Shown here piece after piece: positions 7,411-9,567 of a stretch of DNA of 9,567 nt; the stretch's first letter is position 1; each line of letters opens with the position of its first letter. Made by a program: the position numbers and the translations under genes. This DNA comes from Sphaerochaeta sp. (GTDB lineage Bacteria > Spirochaetota > Spirochaetia > Sphaerochaetales > Sphaerochaetaceae): the NCBI GenBank assembly GCA_003446545.1, contig DMAO01000302.1, forward strand, positions 1-9,567, read 5' to 3'. Below the pieces are notes generated by a model. The model did no database searches. It worked only from the letters and a program-made list of their open reading frames with translations, and was not told the origin of the DNA.

Positions 7411-7458
7411 ACAAGAATCCTGCAACAAAACCAAAAGATTTTGTTGCAGGATTCTTGT
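7411..7458. repeat. Perfect 20-bp inverted repeat between the GH13 gene and guaB
   Basis: The left arm (7411-7430, beginning ACAAGAATCC) is the exact reverse complement of the right arm (7439-7458, ending GGATTCTTGT), with an 8-base loop CCAAAAGA. A 20-bp stem without mismatch is very stable. It lies 45 bases after the GH13 stop codon, where a terminator would be expected, but neither strand has a T run after it (ACAAAGCC on plus, TCTCTCTC on minus). It may still end transcription or protect the upstream 3' end, or it may be a protein-binding site or a small mobile repeat. Confidence 0.75.
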
Positions 7459-7473
7459 ACAAAGCCAAATAAT
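7445..7473 (+). promoter_or_regulatory. Possible guaB promoter
   Basis: TTGCAG (7445-7450) is followed after 17 bases by AATAAT (7468-7473), which matches 5 of 6 bases of the -10 consensus; the -35 box is weak at 3 of 6. Transcription would start near 7480, giving a leader of about 37 bases before the guaB ATG. The -35 box lies inside the right arm of the inverted repeat, so the two may interact. No purine riboswitch core is recognisable in the 150-base gap. Confidence 0.4.
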
Positions 7474-7516
7474 GGTGCAGTATTGGTTGTCATAACCTGA
7501 AAGGAGATCTTTTGGC

Positions 7517-9025
7517 ATGGCATATTTCTTTGATGAACCTTCACGCACCTTCAGTGAGTATCTGCTGGTACCCGGCTACTCTGACGAACACTGCATTCCC
7601 TCAGACGTAAGTTTGCGCACTCCCTTGGTAAAATATGCCAAAGGGGAAGAGCCTGCGCTTTCTCTTAACATCCCCATGGCAAGTGCGATCATGCAGTCTG
7701 TCAGTGGCGTGTCCATGGCCAGGGCTCTTGCCCGTGAAGGGGGAGTGAGCTTCATATATGGCTCGCAGAGCATAGAGGACGAGTGTGCAATGGTTGCACG
7801 GGTAAAAGCCTTCAAGGCTGGCTTTGTCCCCAGCGACTCCAATCTTCGTGAGGACCAGACACTCAATGACCTTATAGGACTGAAGAAGAAGTTCGGGCAC
7901 AATACCATTGCCATAACCAGCGATGGAACTGAACATGGGGTCTTGCTGGGAGTGGTATCAAGCCGCGACTGGAGACCGAGCAGGATGGCCATGGATACCC
8001 CCATATCCTCCTTCATGACTCCCTTTTCCCGTCTTGTCTATGCAAAGGAAGGGGTTACCCTCAGTGAAGCGAATGACATCATCTGGGAACACAAGCTCAA
8101 CTCCCTGCCTATCGTTGATGAACAGAATCGCCTTCGCTCATTTGTCTTCCGTAAGGACTATGAAAGTCATAAGGAATACCCGAATGAGGTGTTGGACAGT
8201 CGTAAGCGCTATATGGTAGGGGCAGGGATCAATACGCGAGATTACCAACAGCGCATTCCGGCTTTATTGGATAGTGGAGCAGATGTGCTATGCATCGACT
8301 CCTCAGAGGGGTTTACCGAATGGCAGAGGAAGACCTTGGCGTGGGTCCGCAAGGAGTATGGGGAAAAGGTGAAGGTCGGGGCCGGAAATGTCGTCGATAG
8401 GGAGGGCTTCCTTTTCCTTGCTGAAAGCGGGGCTGACTTCATCAAGGTAGGCATCGGTGGTGGCTCAATCTGCATTACACGTGAGACCAAAGGCATCGGC
8501 CGTGGTCAGGCCACCGCTGTAATCGAGGTTGCCAAGGCTAGGGACGACTACTATAAGAGAACAGGCATCTATATTCCCCTCTGTTCCGATGGGGGCATAG
8601 TCCTTGACTACCATATGACCCTGGCCCTTGCCATGGGAGCTGACTTTTTGATGCTGGGTCGCTATTTTGCCAGGTTTGACGAAAGCCCGACAGAGAAGGT
8701 AAACGTCAAGGGCTCCTATATGAAGGAGTACTGGGGTGAAGGTTCAGCAAGGGCACGCAACTGGCAACGCTATGATATGGGTGGGGATGACAAACTCTCC
8801 TTTGTTGAGGGGGTAGACTCCTTTGTGCCCTATGCCGGTCCGCTGAAGGATAACGTGGAGCTTTCCTTGAGCAAGGTGCGTTCGACAATGTGTAACACAG
8901 GGGCTCTGAGCATCAGGGCACTGCAGGAGAAGGCTAAGCTGACTCTGGTTTCTTCCACATCCATTGTGGAAGGAGGCAGCCATGATGTCCTGCTCAAGGA
9001 TGCGAATGATCTGCCCAGAAAGTAG
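7517..9025 (+). CDS. guaB: Inosine-5'-monophosphate dehydrogenase
   Basis: The enzyme oxidises IMP to XMP with NAD+, the committed step of GTP synthesis in the cytoplasm. The 502 residues form a (beta/alpha)8 barrel with two CBS domains inserted at about 100-220. The catalytic loop is [12 protein letters not shown] (312-323) with Cys319, and the mobile flap carries Arg418-Tyr419 in [11 protein letters not shown]-binding Asp358 lies in CSDGG, and Asp261, Arg241 and Trp269 occupy the expected substrate and cofactor positions. These numbers coincide with those I recall for the Tritrichomonas foetus enzyme, which the protein resembles along its whole length (for example [11 protein letters not shown] and [14 protein letters not shown]). 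Lys310 and Glu431, linked to poor mycophenolic acid binding in that enzyme, are also present. The ATG is preceded by AAGGAG at 7501-7506 with a longish 10-base spacer. It appears to be a single-gene unit, unrelated in role to the sugar genes upstream. Confidence 0.97.
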   Translation: MAYFFDEPSRTFSEYLLVPGYSDEHCIPSDVSLRTPLVKYAKGEEPALSLNIPMASAIMQSVSGVSMARALAREGGVSFIYGSQSIEDECAMVARVKAFKAGFVPSDSNLREDQTLNDLIGLKKKFGHNTIAITSDGTEHGVLLGVVSSRDWRPSRMAMDTPISSFMTPFSRLVYAKEGVTLSEANDIIWEHKLNSLPIVDEQNRLRSFVFRKDYESHKEYPNEVLDSRKRYMVGAGINTRDYQQRIPALLDSGADVLCIDSSEGFTEWQRKTLAWVRKEYGEKVKVGAGNVVDREGFLFLAESGADFIKVGIGGGSICITRETKGIGRGQATAVIEVAKARDDYYKRTGIYIPLCSDGGIVLDYHMTLALAMGADFLMLGRYFARFDESPTEKVNVKGSYMKEYWGEGSARARNWQRYDMGGDDKLSFVEGVDSFVPYAGPLKDNVELSLSKVRSTMCNTGALSIRALQEKAKLTLVSSTSIVEGGSHDVLLKDANDLPRK

Positions 9026-9145
9026 GGGAGAAGGTGGGTGAAATCGCCTGACAAGGCCTGAATTACCCCCCCCCTTAGCCTGTATCCATGCATGCATATG
9101 AAGACTTTCTTTGGATGAGAGCAACAATACATTTGATATTCTAAG
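9026..9145. other. guaB 3' region with C9 tract and palindrome; no gene seen
   Basis: There is no credible reading frame here. The region holds a small stem GCCT/AGGC (9046-9057), possibly nested in an outer pairing of AAGG..GGG (9031-9038) with the C run and CCTT (9069-9076). It also holds an uninterrupted run of nine C (9066-9074) and the self-complementary ATGCATGCAT (9088-9097). It is probably the untranslated tail of the guaB message leading to the terminator that follows. Confidence 0.5.
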
Positions 9146-9173
9146 AAAGGAAGTCCTGCCGGGCTTCCTTTTT
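9146..9173 (+). terminator. Rho-independent terminator downstream of guaB
   Basis: The stem GGAAGTCC (9149-9156) pairs with GGGCTTCC (9161-9168) through 8 base pairs including one G-T wobble, with loop TGCC. Flanking AAA and TTT extend the stem, and five T follow (9169-9173). It has the classic form for termination on the plus strand about 125 bases after the guaB stop codon, and it separates guaB from the tRNA gene. Confidence 0.85.
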
Positions 9174-9241
9174 CAGTCCTTGTACCCGTAAGCGAAGAGT
9201 TGTCAAACACGAGAAAGGATAGGCAATTATCCTCTTCATAG

Positions 9242-9271
9242 TTGACACCTATGGTGCCTTCATGGTACTTT
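9242..9271 (+). promoter_or_regulatory. Probable promoter of the tRNA-Val gene
   Basis: A perfect -35 hexamer TTGACA (9242-9247) is followed after 18 bases by TACTTT (9266-9271), a weaker -10 box. The predicted start near 9278 is just upstream of the mature tRNA 5' end at 9282. The placement and the upstream terminator support an independent transcription unit. Confidence 0.6.
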
Positions 9272-9281
9272 CTTTCAAGTC

Positions 9282-9353
9282 GGCCGGATAGCTCAGTGGG
9301 AGAGCGGTTGCTTTACACGCAACTGGTCGGGGGTTCAAATCCCTCTCCGGTCA
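9282..9353 (+). tRNA. tRNA-Val, anticodon UAC
   Basis: A full cloverleaf can be drawn. The acceptor stem GGCCGGA pairs with TCCGGTC (9346-9352, one G-T pair). TA is at positions 8-9, and the D arm is GCTC/GAGC with loop AGTGGGA. The anticodon stem GTTGC/GCAAC encloses the loop TTTACAC, giving anticodon TAC at 9314-9316. The variable region is TGGTC, the T stem is GGGGG/CCCTC with loop TTCAAAT, and the discriminator is A at 9353. The 3' CCA is not encoded (AAA follows), so it must be added after transcription. UAC reads valine codons GUA and GUG, and often all GUN when modified. Confidence 0.96.
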
Positions 9354-9381
9354 AAAGCGCATCCAAGAGGGTGCGCTTTTT
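9354..9381 (+). terminator. Rho-independent terminator of the tRNA-Val gene
   Basis: Directly after the tRNA, AAAGCGCATCC (9354-9364) pairs with GGGTGCGCTTT (9369-9379) around the loop AAGA, with one G-T wobble, and the T run 9377-9381 follows. The stem begins at the base after the discriminator, so the tRNA is a single-gene transcript. Confidence 0.88.
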
Positions 9382-9567
9382 GCTTGCAAGGATGGTCTGA
9401 ATGGAGAGAAGGCTCTCTCCCTAGTGTCTCATTCCCCAACGAAGCGAGAGTAGCGGAAGCATTACTATGATTCTATTACCGAGCGAGTGCTGGGAAAGCA
9501 AGGTGAGATACCCCGCCCCTTGGGCCAGAAAAGGAGGCAACGCTTCCTGTTTCCAGGGCTTGCCCTG
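9382..9567. other. Unassigned DNA at the right edge, with imperfect repeats
   Basis: No gene or known RNA is recognised in these 186 bases. A short hairpin GGAGAGA/TCTCTCC lies at 9403-9420. Two imperfect direct repeats, 14 of 19 bases identical, lie at 9443-9461 and 9482-9500. TCTCA plus TTCCC (9427-9436) could pair with GGGAA plus TGAGA (9492-9508). The last 14 bases form the palindrome CAGGGCTTGCCCTG. A minus-strand frame is open from the edge to a TAG at 9423-9421 (48 codons) but shows no family features. Confidence 0.4.

Noticed and set aside
7367..7516. A purine-sensing riboswitch before guaB
   Set aside because: The gap is dominated by the 20-bp inverted repeat, and the three-way junction core of a purine aptamer is not seen.
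8744..9210. Two overlapping minus-strand frames of about 126 codons near the end of guaB
   Set aside because: They run through the catalytic end of guaB, the C run and the terminator; their translations look like shadow sequence.
9421..9567. A minus-strand frame open for 48 codons from the right edge
   Set aside because: It is short, has no visible start and no family motif, and all its codons fall in repeat-like sequence. It could be a gene end but cannot be supported.
1..9567. CRISPR array, insertion sequence or phage genes
   Set aside because: No regularly spaced direct repeats, transposase or phage-like proteins are visible; all large frames are metabolic or transport genes.

Overview
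The window looks like chromosomal DNA of a free-living, sugar-fermenting spirochaete of the Sphaerochaeta type. This is an inference from roughly even base composition, a MalEFG-like transporter whose binding protein has a plain Sec signal, a LacI-family regulator and the style of the proteins. No marker gene here proves the taxonomy.

Positions 1-5303 (minus strand) form one tight operon, read right to left: a periplasmic sugar-binding protein (5303-3825), a 56-base gap with a strong hairpin, a MalF-type permease (3768-2860), a MalG-type permease (2858-1977), a cytoplasmic GH13 enzyme of the amylosucrase/sucrose hydrolase group (1973-165), and the first 54 codons of a LacI-family repressor (162 to beyond position 1). 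Gaps between the last four genes are 1, 3 and 2 bases. No ATPase for the transporter is present. Positions 5304-5506 are a divergent control region with a strong sigma70-type promoter for the operon (TTGACT-17-TAGTAT) and the palindrome AAACCGGTTT, a good LacI-family operator candidate.

On the plus strand, 5507-7366 encodes a second cytoplasmic GH13 enzyme, of the neopullulanase/cyclomaltodextrinase/maltodextrin glucosidase type. The working picture is a sugar-use locus. An alpha-glucoside, plausibly sucrose, is bound in the periplasm and imported. The amylosucrase-like enzyme then splits it, possibly building short alpha-glucans, and the second enzyme trims alpha-glucan oligosaccharides to glucose or maltose. 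One repressor acting in the divergent region could control both arms.

Positions 7367-7516 hold a perfect 20-bp inverted repeat and a possible promoter. The gene at 7517-9025 encodes a complete IMP dehydrogenase (guaB, GTP synthesis). It is strikingly like the enzyme of the protist Tritrichomonas foetus, down to the numbering of catalytic residues. Downstream come a 9-base C run, a rho-independent terminator, a tRNA-Val(UAC) gene with its own promoter and terminator, and about 190 bases of unassigned DNA at the right edge.
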